Notes: generated by a model not told the origin, from the sequence alone. Positions 45,951 to 55,387 are shown, counted from the stretch's first letter. The stretch: 64,000 bases of DNA from Microvirga aerophila (GCF_003332305.1 NZ_QOIO01000002.1:124001-188000), one strand, 5' to 3'. Program-made: numbers and translations.

Positions 45951-46727
45951 CTATCGCTTGCGGGGGCCGACGAGACCGAACAGGGCACTCTGCGGATCAC
46001 TGCCAACGATGATGAAGCTGCCGCCGGGCACCTCGGCGGGGCCATAGTGGATCACGCCGCCTTTCTGCGTAACGGCCCGTGCGGCAACGTCGATATCCTC
46101 TACGCCAAAGTAGAAATTCCAGGCGGGCGGCGGCCCGTCTGCAACCCGATTCATCATCGCGCCGATCATCTCGCCGTGGTGATTGATGAACTGATAATCG
46201 CCCATTTCGCCCATCGGCATGGCGTCACCCTTTTCCCATCCGAAGAGGCGGGTGTAGAAGGCAAGCGCTGCCGTTTGGTCGGTGGTTTGAAGCTCATTCC
46301 ACTGACAGTGCCCTGCCTTCATCGGTGTGAAGGAGGTGCTTGTTCCCTCCATCGCGCCGCGCATCACGTAAAACAAAACGCCTTGCGGATCCGACACCAT
46401 GGCAAGACGTCCGACGTTCGGGATGTCGGTTGGCGGCAAATGCTGTTCACCGCCCGCCTCGGCGATCGCAGTTGCGGCGGAATCCACATCGTCCACACCG
46501 ACATAGCCCAGCCAACCCGGGCGCATGCCCGTGCCCTTTGCACCCGGAGGGATCGGCAGGAGACCAGCCACATCTACGCCGCCGATGCTGAAGATCCTGT
46601 AGTCGCGATCGGACCCCTCCGCCGAACGGGCCCGCCACCCGATGACGTCGCTGTAGAAGTCGCTGGCAGCATCGGCCTCCGTCGTCCAGAGCTCGTACCA
46701 GATGAAATCGCCGTGGTTGTTGGCCAT
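45951..46727 (-). CDS. VOC-family protein with two glyoxalase-like domains
   Basis: 258 residues, two tandem vicinal-oxygen-chelate modules (about 5-125 and 138-255). Each starts with a WYELWTTE- or WNELQTTD-like strand and includes FYSDVIGW / FYTRLFGW motifs. Such proteins act as glyoxalases, resistance proteins or dioxygenases; the specific role is unknown. It follows the DUF1428 gene by 10 bases, in one operon probably controlled by the divergent MarR gene. Confidence 0.9.
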   Translation of the reverse strand: MANNHGDFIWYELWTTEADAASDFYSDVIGWRARSAEGSDRDYRIFSIGGVDVAGLLPIPPGAKGTGMRPGWLGYVGVDDVDSAATAIAEAGGEQHLPPTDIPNVGRLAMVSDPQGVLFYVMRGAMEGTSTSFTPMKAGHCQWNELQTTDQTAALAFYTRLFGWEKGDAMPMGEMGDYQFINHHGEMIGAMMNRVADGPPPAWNFYFGVEDIDVAARAVTQKGGVIHYGPAEVPGGSFIIVGSDPQSALFGLVGPRKR

Positions 46728-46737
46728 GCCGCACCCC

Positions 46738-47091
46738 TCAGACGTCGAGGAGCGGCGCGAAGCCGCCGAAGATCATCCGCTTGCCGTCGAAGGGCATCTG
46801 TTCGCCCATCGTCTTCATGCGCGGATCTGTCATGATCTTCTCATTTGCGGCGTCCCGAGCTTCTTTGGACGGATATTCGATCCAGCTGAACACCACGATT
46901 TCGTCGTCCTTCGCCTTTACGGCGCCCCGGAAATCCGTGAGCTTTCCGTCCGGAACATCGTCGCCCCAGCATTCGACCACACGGCTCGCCCCGAACTCCT
47001 TGAACAAAGGAGCAGCCTCGGCGGCATGCTGGCGGTAGATCTCCTTGTTGGCAGCAGGCACGGCTGCCACGAAACCTTCTACGTATTTCAT
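46738..47091 (-). CDS. DUF1428 (YbaA-like) protein
   Basis: 117 residues, the family length: [52 protein letters not shown] and [12 protein letters not shown]. Function of the family is unknown (dimeric ferredoxin-like fold). The ATG at 47091 has AGGGAG upstream; an earlier in-frame start at 47184 would run through the operator. Divergent to the MarR gene with a palindromic operator between. Confidence 0.93.
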   Translation of the reverse strand: MKYVEGFVAAVPAANKEIYRQHAAEAAPLFKEFGASRVVECWGDDVPDGKLTDFRGAVKAKDDEIVVFSWIEYPSKEARDAANEKIMTDPRMKTMGEQMPFDGKRMIFGGFAPLLDV

Positions 47092-47159
47092 TGAGCGTCT
47101 CCCTTGGCTCGCTGGACAGTGACTGGCCCAAGCGGCCCTGCCCTGATTGAGTGCGAGTC

Positions 47160-47187
47160 TTGACATTAGTGTTGATATCAACATAAT
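47160..47187 (+). promoter_or_regulatory. marR promoter with embedded operator
   Basis: TTGACA (47160-47165), 16 bases, CATAAT (47182-47187): a near-perfect sigma-70 promoter. A perfect 14-bp palindrome TGTTGATATCAACA (47170-47183) fills the spacer and touches the -10. The predicted RNA start falls at or next to the ATG at 47194, so the transcript would be leaderless. Confidence 0.75.
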
Positions 47188-47193
47188 TGGACT

Positions 47194-47652
47194 ATGTCAA
47201 AGCAGGATTCGTTTTCGACCACCATACAAGTACGCGATACCTGCCTGTGCCTGCATGTCCAGCGAGCTGCGCGTGCGCTCGCGCGGCGCTTTGATGAGGC
47301 GCTGCGGCCGGTGGGTCTAACCAGTGGGCAGTTCTCGCTGCTGAACGCCCTCAACCGCCCCGAGCCGCCCGCGATCGGGCCCGTTGCGCAGTTGCTCGCT
47401 ATGGATCGAACGACACTCACGGCTGCCTTGAAGCCGCTCGAACGGGATGGGCTCGTGGCAATTGCCGTTGATTCCACCGACCGGCGCAACCGCCTTCTGC
47501 GTCTTACGGAGAAGGGCCAAAACGTCCTTGCTTCTGCCGTGCCGATCTGGCGCGATACCCATGCGACCCTTGAGGCTGGGCTGCTCGGGCTTGAGCCCGA
47601 TGATCTCCGTGGCGCGCTGAAGACCCTCTCGCAGCCCTCCCCGCGCCCCTGA
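47194..47652 (+). CDS. MarR-family transcriptional regulator
   Basis: 152 residues. Winged helix-turn-helix about residues 45-105: [41 protein letters not shown] and the wing [16 protein letters not shown]. Cys17/Cys19 near the N-terminus could be redox sensors. No Shine-Dalgarno sequence precedes the ATG, in line with a leaderless mRNA. The palindrome upstream makes it likely autorepressive and the regulator of the DUF1428-VOC operon. Confidence 0.93.
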   Translation: MSKQDSFSTTIQVRDTCLCLHVQRAARALARRFDEALRPVGLTSGQFSLLNALNRPEPPAIGPVAQLLAMDRTTLTAALKPLERDGLVAIAVDSTDRRNRLLRLTEKGQNVLASAVPIWRDTHATLEAGLLGLEPDDLRGALKTLSQPSPRP

Positions 47653-47691
47653 TCAGCCGCCTAGAATCGTCGTCGGACTTGTGGAGCCCGC

Positions 47692-48780
47692 TCATCTCCG
47701 GTTTACCAGAGCGAACAAAGGCGCGGCTCCTATCATCACGAGAAACACCCGGATGATGTGATGGGCGGACACGAACGCGACCTCTATGCCAAGAGACAGC
47801 GCAACGAGGCTCATTTCAGCAAGGCCGCCGGGAGAATAAGCCAGGAGCAGCGGCACTTGGCCATAGGACGAGATGCGGCTTATTCCGGTCGCGAAAGCAA
47901 GCGTGATTCCAAGCAGGATCGCGGTCGAGCCCAGCGACAGCACGAGAATGCGCAGGATCTCTCGCGGAGCCGTGCCGGCGAACCGACAGCCAATGGTCGT
48001 TCCAAGAACAAGCTGGGCAAGATTGACGATCTCAATGGGTGGCACGAACCGCGTCCACCCAATCACATGAACGAGTGCGCTGACCAACATTGGGCCGAGA
48101 AGCAGCCGCGCCGGCAGCCGCAAGACATATCCCACCAGCCCGCCGATGATTGCTGTCGACACTAGCCAGGCCTCATCGGTCCATGGCGTCTCGAAAATCG
48201 AGGCTCCGAACTGAGGCCGAGCACCAAGGGACCCGCCGCCTAACAACTGCACGAGAAATGGAAGCGTGAGCACGACGAGCAGAATTCGGGCCGAGTGAAC
48301 CAGGGCAATGGTCCGTGAATCACCACCTTTGTCCTCACCTACCATCACCATCTCGACCAAGCCGCCGGGCATGCCGGCGAAGTAAGCCGTTGGGACATCG
48401 AAGCCCGCCACACGTCGAAAATAGATGACGCAGGCCGCTCCGCTGATGAGGACGAACCCCGCCAGCCCCAACACGGTCGGAACCCAGTTGATGGCATTTT
48501 CGAGGACCTGAGGCGTAAACCCTGCGCCCAACATAACGCCGATCACCATCGTCATGGGCGGCCGCACGGAACTGGGCGCTACAATCGGCGCACGGGCGAG
48601 AGCCGCCAGGGTACATGCTGTCATCGAGCCGAGCATCCACGGCAGAGGCAGGCGCAAACTCATAAAGATCCAACCGCCGAGAGAGCCGACGAGCAAGGCA
48701 GCCAGAAACCGACCATAGGGGAATGAGCCGAACGCAAAGCCGGACGCCCACCTCAGGCATGCCTTGGTCAGTTTATGCAA
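47692..48780 (-). CDS. AbrB-family integral membrane protein
   Basis: 362 residues with about ten membrane segments in two homologous halves, as in the AbrB (AidB regulator) / putative ammonia monooxygenase family: LPLPWMLGSMTACTLAAL in the first half and ARLLLGPMLVSALVHVIG in the second; each contains a GGLVEM/GGLAEM motif. Function uncertain, probably transport. TTG start supported by GAGGAGG 8 bases upstream. Confidence 0.85.
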   Translation of the reverse strand: MHKLTKACLRWASGFAFGSFPYGRFLAALLVGSLGGWIFMSLRLPLPWMLGSMTACTLAALARAPIVAPSSVRPPMTMVIGVMLGAGFTPQVLENAINWVPTVLGLAGFVLISGAACVIYFRRVAGFDVPTAYFAGMPGGLVEMVMVGEDKGGDSRTIALVHSARILLVVLTLPFLVQLLGGGSLGARPQFGASIFETPWTDEAWLVSTAIIGGLVGYVLRLPARLLLGPMLVSALVHVIGWTRFVPPIEIVNLAQLVLGTTIGCRFAGTAPREILRILVLSLGSTAILLGITLAFATGISRISSYGQVPLLLAYSPGGLAEMSLVALSLGIEVAFVSAHHIIRVFLVMIGAAPLFALVNRR

Positions 48781-48872
48781 TACGATTTCCTCCTCAATCG
48801 CGCCAACAGCCTTCGAAGTCTCTTGAAGCGCCGTCGTGTGTACTGGGCTATCCTCGATGCAGCCTCAATATT

Positions 48873-50090
48873 TCAACCAGCGGCCGGGGCTTTGCGACGC
48901 TTGGCGACCAAGGCGAACGAGGCTATCGCGAACAGCGCGCAAGCGGCCATGATGGCTATCAACGGCCACACCGTCATGTCTAAGGCAGAGCCGACGAGGG
49001 GGGCGACCATCGCCCCGAAGCCAATCTGGAGGCTCCCCGACAGGCCTGCCGCTGCTCCTGCGGCGTCCGGCTTCACACTGACGGCACCCGCAATACCGCT
49101 CGGCAGGACCAAGCCGTTCCCGAGCCCGATGAAGAACATTGGCCCGAAGAGAGCCACGGGATGAATGAAGCCTGCGGCGAATATCCCGGCCATCACCGCA
49201 ACGCTGACAAGCGTCATGATGGTCCCAGTGAGGATCATGAGGTTGACGCCGACCCGACCCGCAAACCGACCGGATGCAAAGTTTCCCAGAATGTAGCCGC
49301 ACGGCACAATGGCAAAGTAAAAGCCGTACTCCGCTGGGCTGCGCCCCATCAGCTCGATCATTACGTAGGGCGCACCTGCCAGGAAAGCGAAGAACACGGC
49401 AGAGACGAAGCTGGTCGCCAGTGTATAGCCCCAGAACAGACGAGAGCCGAAAAGGCCGAAGTAGCTACGCAACAGCATTCTGGCCGAGCCTGCCGCGCCA
49501 CGATTGTTGTTCGTCTCGTGCAGTTGCAGGAACGCGAAGAGCAACGCGAGGCTGCCGAACGCCATCAGGAAGACGAAAGAGGCACGCCATCCATAGAACG
49601 TTTCGAGGATGCCCCCGATGGTCGGGGCAAGCATCGGGGCAATCGCCATTCCCATCGTGACGTAGCCGATCATGCTCGCCACTTGATTACGCCCGTAAAG
49701 GTCGCGAACGATGGCCCTGCTCAAGGTAATTCCCGCGCAGCCGCCAACGGCCTGGACGATACGACCGAAGATCAGGAGGACAATCCCCTGCGCCATGAGG
49801 CAGATCAGCGAGCCCATCACGAAGATTGCGAGCCCGATCAGGAGCACGGGCCGCCGGCCGAAGCGATCGGAGAGCGGCCCGATGATCAATTGGCCAACCG
49901 CCATCGCAGCCAGATAAAGCGACAGGGTCAGCTGAATGGTGGTGAAATCCACCCCAAGCGCCCGCGCCATACCGGGCGTTGAGGGCAGATACATGTTGAT
50001 GCCAAGCGGGCTTACGGCCGCGACGGCGATCAGCAGTGCAATAAAGGAAGGCTTGGCAATTGGAGGCGGTGCCTCAGCGGTAGAGGTCAT
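48873..50090 (-). CDS. Bcr/CflA-type MFS drug efflux transporter
   Basis: 405 residues, twelve membrane segments. SPLGINMYLPSTPGMARAL matches the Bcr/CflA first helix, and the MFS motif GPLSDRFGRRPVLLIG follows; also GAMVAPLVG near the end. Drug/proton antiporter family; substrate not known. ATG at 50090 is chosen at the conserved N-terminus; a longer reading (50165) crosses promoter-like sequence. Confidence 0.92.
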   Translation of the reverse strand: MTSTAEAPPPIAKPSFIALLIAVAAVSPLGINMYLPSTPGMARALGVDFTTIQLTLSLYLAAMAVGQLIIGPLSDRFGRRPVLLIGLAIFVMGSLICLMAQGIVLLIFGRIVQAVGGCAGITLSRAIVRDLYGRNQVASMIGYVTMGMAIAPMLAPTIGGILETFYGWRASFVFLMAFGSLALLFAFLQLHETNNNRGAAGSARMLLRSYFGLFGSRLFWGYTLATSFVSAVFFAFLAGAPYVMIELMGRSPAEYGFYFAIVPCGYILGNFASGRFAGRVGVNLMILTGTIMTLVSVAVMAGIFAAGFIHPVALFGPMFFIGLGNGLVLPSGIAGAVSVKPDAAGAAAGLSGSLQIGFGAMVAPLVGSALDMTVWPLIAIMAACALFAIASFALVAKRRKAPAAG

Positions 50091-50133
50091 GTCGTGTGGA
50101 TCGTCCGGTGATAAGGCATTCGACGGTCGAGCG

Positions 50134-50147
50134 GAACGGGACCGTTC
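50134..50147. promoter_or_regulatory. Possible operator upstream of the MFS gene
   Basis: Perfect GAACGG-GA-CCGTTC palindrome 44 bases upstream of the MFS start; on the minus strand a -10-like TATAGA lies directly beside it. No regulator gene is adjacent. Low confidence. Confidence 0.3.
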
Positions 50148-50202
50148 TATACCTGTTCTGACCACACACGCTAGCTCCCATCCATGAGCAGACCCAGAAT
50201 GT

Positions 50203-50226
50203 CAGGTCCTCAGGATGGGGGACCTG
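50203..50226 (-). terminator. Possible hairpin in MFS/kdgF interval
   Basis: CAGGTCC/GGACCTG, a 7-bp stem with a 10-base loop, about 135 bases past the kdgF stop. No T-run. May end kdu operon transcription. The rest of 50091-50362 shows no gene. Confidence 0.35.
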
Positions 50227-50362
50227 GATTGGAGCCTATCGGCCGCTTTCTGATGCTATCCTGCACTCTCCGGTACACCATGGCGGTCCAACCTGCCCCT
50301 CATGTGCCGAACATGGGCATTGGAGACGCTGGCTGCTTCAGGCCCACGGTCGATGCCTGGTA

Positions 50363-50713
50363 TCATGGCGTAGACGCGACGAAGTCCTCCCTCATCGGCG
50401 TGAAAACGTCCAAGAGAACTCCAGCTTCAACGGCAACAGCCCCGTGAATAGCGTTCGAAGGGACCAGGAAGCTGTCGCCGCGCCGCAGACGCTCGGTCCG
50501 GCCATCAATGGTGATATCGAACACGCCCTCTTCGACCAGGCTGCACTGGATGTGAGGATGAGAGTGAGGAGCACCAACGGCTCCAGCCTTGAAGGCCACC
50601 CGTACCATCATCACGCCCGCATCGTAGGTCAATATCTTGCGCCGGATGCCGGTGTCGGCGGGCTCCCAATGGATATCGCTGTCGAACGCGAAGCACTGCC
50701 CTTTACGATCCAT
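50363..50713 (-). CDS. kdgF: KdgF-type cupin (unsaturated uronate linearisation)
   Basis: 116-residue single-domain cupin. Metal-binding signature PHSHPHIQCSLVEEG and the second motif GDSFLVPSNAIHGAVA. KdgF opens 4,5-unsaturated uronates to the linear ketone form used by KduI. GGAGGAGG before the ATG at 50713; a longer frame from 50968 overlaps kduD and is rejected. It sits 17 bases after kduD in the pectin-fragment operon. Confidence 0.85.
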   Translation of the reverse strand: MDRKGQCFAFDSDIHWEPADTGIRRKILTYDAGVMMVRVAFKAGAVGAPHSHPHIQCSLVEEGVFDITIDGRTERLRRGDSFLVPSNAIHGAVAVEAGVLLDVFTPMREDFVASTP

Positions 50714-50730
50714 ATTTCCTCCTCCGACCT

Positions 50731-51489
50731 TTAACGCGCGAGCCATCCGCCATCCACCGGCAGAACGACTCCGTGGATGTAATCCGCTGCCGAGGAAGCC
50801 AGAAACACAGCAGCGCCGCCTATATCGGTCGGGTCGCCCCAGCGACCCGCCGGGATGCGGCCCAGAATTTCGCTGCTTCGCTTTGGATCGTCGCGGAGAG
50901 CTTCGGTATTGTTGGTGACGAAATAGCCAGGCGCAATGGCATTCACGTTGATGCCTTTCGCGGCCCACTCGCAGGCGAGCAGGCGCGTCAGGCCCGCCAA
51001 CCCGCTCTTGCTCGCCGTGTAGGATGGAATGCGGATGCCGCCCTGGAAGGACAGGAGGGAGGCGATGTTGATGATCTTGCCGCCCGCCCCGTCTTCGAGC
51101 ATGCGCTTGGCCACCGCCTGCGACAGGAAGAACGTGGATTTGAGATTGACGTTCATCACGTCATCCCATTCCTTCTCCGTGAACTCAATGGAATCGGCCC
51201 GTCGGATGATGCCCGCGTTGTTAACCAGGATATCGACGCGCTCGCCCACCTTAGCGCTCTCGGCCATGATGTGCTCGATGGGTTCGAGGCTCGACAGGTC
51301 GGCCTGCACGCTATGGACGCTTGCGCCCATGCCCTGGCACAGGCGCTCGGTCTCATCCATGGCCGAGCGCCCCACTGCTATGATTGAGGCGCCAGCTCGG
51401 GCAAGCGCCACGGCAATACCCTGACCGAGGCCCGTATTGGCCCCGGTCACCACGGCCGTCTTGCCGGTGAGATCAAAAGAAATCGACAT
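50731..51489 (-). CDS. kduD: KduD, 2-dehydro-3-deoxy-gluconate 5-dehydrogenase (SDR)
   Basis: 252 residues, classical SDR. TGANTGLG at 15-22, NNAGIIRR, NIASLLSFQGG then YTASK, and the terminal VLPVDGGWLAR: the set typical for KduD. It reduces 3-deoxy-D-glycero-2,5-hexodiulosonate to 2-keto-3-deoxygluconate with NADH. The neighbour kduI makes the substrate. The ATG at 51489 follows the kduI stop by 10 bases. Confidence 0.93.
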   Translation of the reverse strand: MSISFDLTGKTAVVTGANTGLGQGIAVALARAGASIIAVGRSAMDETERLCQGMGASVHSVQADLSSLEPIEHIMAESAKVGERVDILVNNAGIIRRADSIEFTEKEWDDVMNVNLKSTFFLSQAVAKRMLEDGAGGKIINIASLLSFQGGIRIPSYTASKSGLAGLTRLLACEWAAKGINVNAIAPGYFVTNNTEALRDDPKRSSEILGRIPAGRWGDPTDIGGAAVFLASSAADYIHGVVLPVDGGWLAR

Positions 51490-51499
51490 TATGGGCGCC

Positions 51500-52336
51500 T
51501 CAACGCAGGGTTTCCATGGGCACCATCTCCATGTCGGTGAAATCCTGATTGTCACCGCCCATAGCCCAGACGAACGCGTAGTTGCTCGTGCCGACGCCTG
51601 AATGGATCGACCAGCCAGGCGAGAGAATCGCCTGCTCGTTGGAAACGACGAGGTGCTTGGTCTCCTCGGGTTCACCCATGAAATGGAACACCCGAGCGTC
51701 CGGTTGCAGGTCGAAGTAGACGTAGACTTCTGATCGGCGGTCATGGACATGAGCCGGCATGGTGTTCCACATGCTACCGGGCTTCAGCTGCGTCATGCCG
51801 AGCACCAGCTGGGCCGAACGGCAAACCTCCGGATGGATCATCTGGAAGATCGTGCGGACGTTGCCATTCGCGACATCGCCGAGATCGACGCGGCGAGCGC
51901 GATCGAGGCCGATCTTCACGGTCTCAAACCGGGCATGGGCGGGAGTGCTGACAAGGTAGAACTTCGCTGGAGCGCTCGCGTCGACGGATTCGAAGCGAAC
52001 CTCCCGTGTGCCCATGGCGATATAGAGGGCATCCCGCGGCTCCAGGTCATGTACCTGACCGTCCGCGTAGACACGGCCCGAACCGCCCAGATTCACCACC
52101 CCTAGCTCGCGGCGATCGAGAAAGTTCGGGGAGCCAATCTGCTTGTGCGATTCCAGCACAAGCGGCCCTGAGGTCGGAGCTGCCCCTCCTACTACCAGCC
52201 GATCGATATGGCTGTAGGTGAGCTTAATTTCTCCGGGAACGAATAGGCTCTCGATCAGAAAGTGGCCACGCAGCTCGGCTGAACTGAAATGGCGGACAGC
52301 TTCGGGATGGCACACCTGCCGGACTTCGATGGACAT
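51500..52336 (-). CDS. kduI: KduI, 5-dehydro-4-deoxy-D-glucuronate isomerase
   Basis: 278 residues, exact family length. Zinc ligands are visible at His196, His198, Glu203 (PAHVHDRRSEVY) and His245 (GWSIHSGVG). Isomerises 5-keto-4-deoxyuronate to 3-deoxy-D-glycero-2,5-hexodiulosonate in pectin/uronate breakdown. AGAGGT precedes the ATG. Lies between the TRAP transporter and kduD. Confidence 0.96.
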   Translation of the reverse strand: MSIEVRQVCHPEAVRHFSSAELRGHFLIESLFVPGEIKLTYSHIDRLVVGGAAPTSGPLVLESHKQIGSPNFLDRRELGVVNLGGSGRVYADGQVHDLEPRDALYIAMGTREVRFESVDASAPAKFYLVSTPAHARFETVKIGLDRARRVDLGDVANGNVRTIFQMIHPEVCRSAQLVLGMTQLKPGSMWNTMPAHVHDRRSEVYVYFDLQPDARVFHFMGEPEETKHLVVSNEQAILSPGWSIHSGVGTSNYAFVWAMGGDNQDFTDMEMVPMETLR

Positions 52337-52373
52337 CAGTACCTCTTTGACGACTGGAGGATGGAAAAAGTGC

Positions 52374-53654
52374 TCAGCGGAACAGGGCCGGGAGCCAAAG
52401 TGACAAACCTGGGATGTAGGTGACGAGGAGCAGCACGAGGACGCTCACTCCGAGGAAGGGCCAGATGGTCTTCATCGCCTCGCCGATCGTAATCTTACCC
52501 ACGGCGCAACCGACAAACAGCACTGACCCCACTGGCGGCGTATTAAGGCCGATGCCTGCGTTGAGGATCAGGATCACCCCGAAATGCACCGGGTCGATGC
52601 CGAAGGCCTTGATCACCGGGAGGAAGATTGGCGTGCAGATGATGATCATCGGCGCCATGTCCATGAAGGTGCCGAGCACCAGCAGGATGACGTTGATGAG
52701 GAGCAGGACGACGATCGGGTTGTCCGACACCGTCTTCATCAGGGCGATGGTCGCTTGGGGCACCTGGAGAAACGCCATGAGCCAGCCGAAGGCGCTGGCC
52801 GTGCCGATGACGAGGAGCACCATTGCGGTGGTGCGCACAGCGCCGAGGGTCGCCTCTACGAAGCCCTGCCAGTCGAGCTCGCGATAAACGAAGAGCGTGA
52901 CGAGAACCGCATACACAACTGCGATGCACGAGCTCTCCGTTGCGGTGAACACGCCAGAGCGAACACCGCCGAAGATGATGAAGATGAGCAGGATACCCGG
53001 CACGGCCGAGACGAAGAAATATCCAAGCAACCGGAAACCTGGAAACGGATCTGCCGGATAGCCTCTGCGCACGGCAACCACGTAGGCGGTGATCATCAGA
53101 GCTGCGGCTAGCAGAAAGCCGGGCACGATGCCAGCCGTAAACAGATCCGCCACCGAGATCGTGCCACCCGCCGCGATCGAATAGATGATCATGTTATGGG
53201 AGGGCGGAATCAGAAGCGCGATGATCGCTGCGTTCACGGTGACGTTGACGCTGTAATCCTTGGCGTAGCCGCGCTTCTCCATCTGCGGGATCATGATGCC
53301 GCCGATCGCGGAGGCATCCGCGATGGCAGAGCCAGAGATCCCGCCGAAGAGCGTGGAAGCCACGACGTTCACCTGACCCAGTCCCCCGCGAAGGTGACCG
53401 ACGAAACCGGCAGCAAGGCGAATGAGACGGTCGGCGATGCCACCCCGCATCATCAGGTCACCCGCATAGATGAAGAACGGGATCGCCATCATGGCGAATG
53501 CGTTCATGCCGGAATTAACCTGCTGGAACACCACGACTGGCGGCAGTCCCATGTAAAGGACAGTCGCGGTAGACGCGATGCCAAGACAGAATGCGACAGG
53601 CGTGCCAATGAGAAGCAGAAGCGTGAATACGCCGAAGAGAACCCAGACCTCCAT
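52374..53654 (-). CDS. TRAP transporter large permease (DctM-like) of the uronate operon
   Basis: 426 residues, normal length, about twelve membrane segments; motifs FAMMAIPFFIYAGDLMMRGG, GGLGQVNVVASTLFGGISG and LLIPPSHNMIIYS. Sodium-driven uptake of an organic acid; context with kduI-kduD-kdgF points to galacturonate or an unsaturated uronate. Starts 4 bases after the small-permease stop. Confidence 0.93.
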   Translation of the reverse strand: MEVWVLFGVFTLLLLIGTPVAFCLGIASTATVLYMGLPPVVVFQQVNSGMNAFAMMAIPFFIYAGDLMMRGGIADRLIRLAAGFVGHLRGGLGQVNVVASTLFGGISGSAIADASAIGGIMIPQMEKRGYAKDYSVNVTVNAAIIALLIPPSHNMIIYSIAAGGTISVADLFTAGIVPGFLLAAALMITAYVVAVRRGYPADPFPGFRLLGYFFVSAVPGILLIFIIFGGVRSGVFTATESSCIAVVYAVLVTLFVYRELDWQGFVEATLGAVRTTAMVLLVIGTASAFGWLMAFLQVPQATIALMKTVSDNPIVVLLLINVILLVLGTFMDMAPMIIICTPIFLPVIKAFGIDPVHFGVILILNAGIGLNTPPVGSVLFVGCAVGKITIGEAMKTIWPFLGVSVLVLLLVTYIPGLSLWLPALFR

Positions 53655-53658
53655 CGTA

Positions 53659-54198
53659 TCAATCCTTCACGACAACAAGATGGGGTTCATCCACGCGAAC
53701 CAGAGGAGCCTCCTCCCCGGCCAGCAGAAGGCGGACGAGCTTTTCTAAGGAAAAGAGTGCGATCAGAGCGCCGCCGACGGAGAGCGGCACGTAATCCATG
53801 CCCTGCGGAATCGCCAATCCTGGCATGGCGGCCGACCAAGTTCCAATGGCAAGCTCCGTACCGTACCAGGCCATCGCTGCGCCGAAGGCAATCACCAATA
53901 CCTCCGTGACAGCGAGCATGATTCGGCGAATCCGTTGCGGCGCGTGATGAAGGGCAATCTCGAAACCGAGATGATTGCCTTCCCGCACTCCCACCGCAGA
54001 ACCCAGAAGAATGAACCAGCTCATGAGCAGCAGGGAGGCCGGCTCCGTCCAACTCGGCGACTGGTTGAGGACGTAGCGGCCAAAAATCTGCCACGCGATA
54101 AAGGCTGTCATCAGAATGAGGCCAATCCCTGATATCCAGAGCGCCGCCCGGTTCACGGCGCCAAGGATACGGGACAGCGCGGCAAGATCAGCGCGCAT
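53659..54198 (-). CDS. TRAP transporter small permease (DctQ-like) of the uronate operon
   Basis: 179 residues with four membrane segments; signature FGRYVLNQSPSWTEPASL (about 50-67) and VREGNHLGFEIAL. Forms a complex with the DctM-like protein encoded next. Confidence 0.92.
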   Translation of the reverse strand: MRADLAALSRILGAVNRAALWISGIGLILMTAFIAWQIFGRYVLNQSPSWTEPASLLLMSWFILLGSAVGVREGNHLGFEIALHHAPQRIRRIMLAVTEVLVIAFGAAMAWYGTELAIGTWSAAMPGLAIPQGMDYVPLSVGGALIALFSLEKLVRLLLAGEEAPLVRVDEPHLVVVKD

Positions 54199-54224
54199 TG
54201 ATAACGATCTCCATCAGGAAAGGA

Positions 54225-54246
54225 CGGACCGGCCGACGCCGGTCCG
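54225..54246 (-). terminator. Hairpin after DctP gene (uronate operon)
   Basis: Perfect 9-bp stem CGGACCGGC/GCCGGTCCG with a CGAC loop, 24 bases after the binding-protein stop and about 27 before the DctQ start. Same position as hairpins in other transporter operons of this window. Confidence 0.7.
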
Positions 54247-54270
54247 ACGGAGGCTCCGAACCCGCGAGGT

Positions 54271-55254
54271 TCAGTTGGTTGCCTGAATGCGCGAGACGAG
54301 GTCCTTCACCTTCGCGTCTTTCACGTACTTCTCGTAGACGGGCTTCATGGCGTCGATGAACGGCTGTTTCTCGACCGCATTGATCTGGCTGCCGCTGGAT
54401 CTGATCTTTTTCTCGGCGTCTTTCTCGCGTGCTTCCCAGAGCTCACGCATCTTCGCAACCGATTCCTTGGCCGTCTCACGCACGGCTTTCTGGTCCTCGG
54501 GCGAAAGCTTGTCGAAGGTTCTCTTCGACATCACCAACACTTCCGGCGACATGGAATGTTCGGTCAGCGAATAGAATTTCGCGACCTCGAAGTGTCGGAA
54601 GGAATCGTAGCTCGGCCAGTTGTTTTCTGCTCCGTCCACGACGCCGGTCTGCAGCGCCGAGTAAACTTCCCCGGGAGGCATTGGCGTGGCGTTGGCGCCT
54701 AGCGCATTCACCATGTCGAGGAAGAGATCGGACTGGATCACGCGCACCTTCATGCCCTTTAGGTCCGCCGGCGTGTTGATGGGACGCTTGGAGTTGTAGA
54801 AGGAGCGCGCTCCCGAATCGTAAAACGCCAGCGCTACGAGGCCGTGAGGTTCGAAGGCCTTCAGAATCTGGTCGCCGACCGGTCCGTCCATGGTCTTGCG
54901 CATATGCTCAACCGACCGGAAGATGAACGGCAGGGACGGGACCAGGGTCTCGGGGATCAAATTGTTGAACGGACCCATGTTGATCCGGTTCAGGTCGATG
55001 ACGCCAAAGCGGGTCTGCTCGATCGTGTCCTTCTCCTGGCCCAGCTGGGCCGAGTGGAAGACCTGGACCTTGTAGCGCCCGTTTGTTTTCTTCTCGAGCA
55101 GGGACCCGAAATGTTTCACCGCCTCAACGGTCGGATAGCCGTCCGGGTGGATATCGGCGGAGCGCAGGGTCGTCTGTGCGCCTGCAGCGCCACTCATCAG
55201 GGCCGCCCACATTCCAACAGCGGTAGCGGCTAGAGTTCGTCTCGTCAGCATCAT
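54271..55254 (-). CDS. TRAP substrate-binding protein (DctP-like) of the uronate operon
   Basis: 327 residues, signal peptide 1-26 (ending GAAGAQ before TTLRSADIHP). DctP fold with the conserved carboxylate-binding Arg in MKVRVIQSDLF and VDGAENNWPSY, similar to the sugar-acid subfamily. First gene of the operon. AAGGAG is 6 bases before the second ATG (55251), so that Met could be the true start. Confidence 0.92.
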   Translation of the reverse strand: MMLTRRTLAATAVGMWAALMSGAAGAQTTLRSADIHPDGYPTVEAVKHFGSLLEKKTNGRYKVQVFHSAQLGQEKDTIEQTRFGVIDLNRINMGPFNNLIPETLVPSLPFIFRSVEHMRKTMDGPVGDQILKAFEPHGLVALAFYDSGARSFYNSKRPINTPADLKGMKVRVIQSDLFLDMVNALGANATPMPPGEVYSALQTGVVDGAENNWPSYDSFRHFEVAKFYSLTEHSMSPEVLVMSKRTFDKLSPEDQKAVRETAKESVAKMRELWEAREKDAEKKIRSSGSQINAVEKQPFIDAMKPVYEKYVKDAKVKDLVSRIQATN

Positions 55255-55387
55255 ATTCTCCTTAGGCTTCCTCGAATGTTGTTGGTTTGCGCTCAGCCTC
55301 CAGGCTGAACGGTGCGCCAGGACAGGAATGCCTTAGGCACCCGAACCGGGATCAGCTGCCGCTTGTTGCGGCTTACTGGTCGACAAT

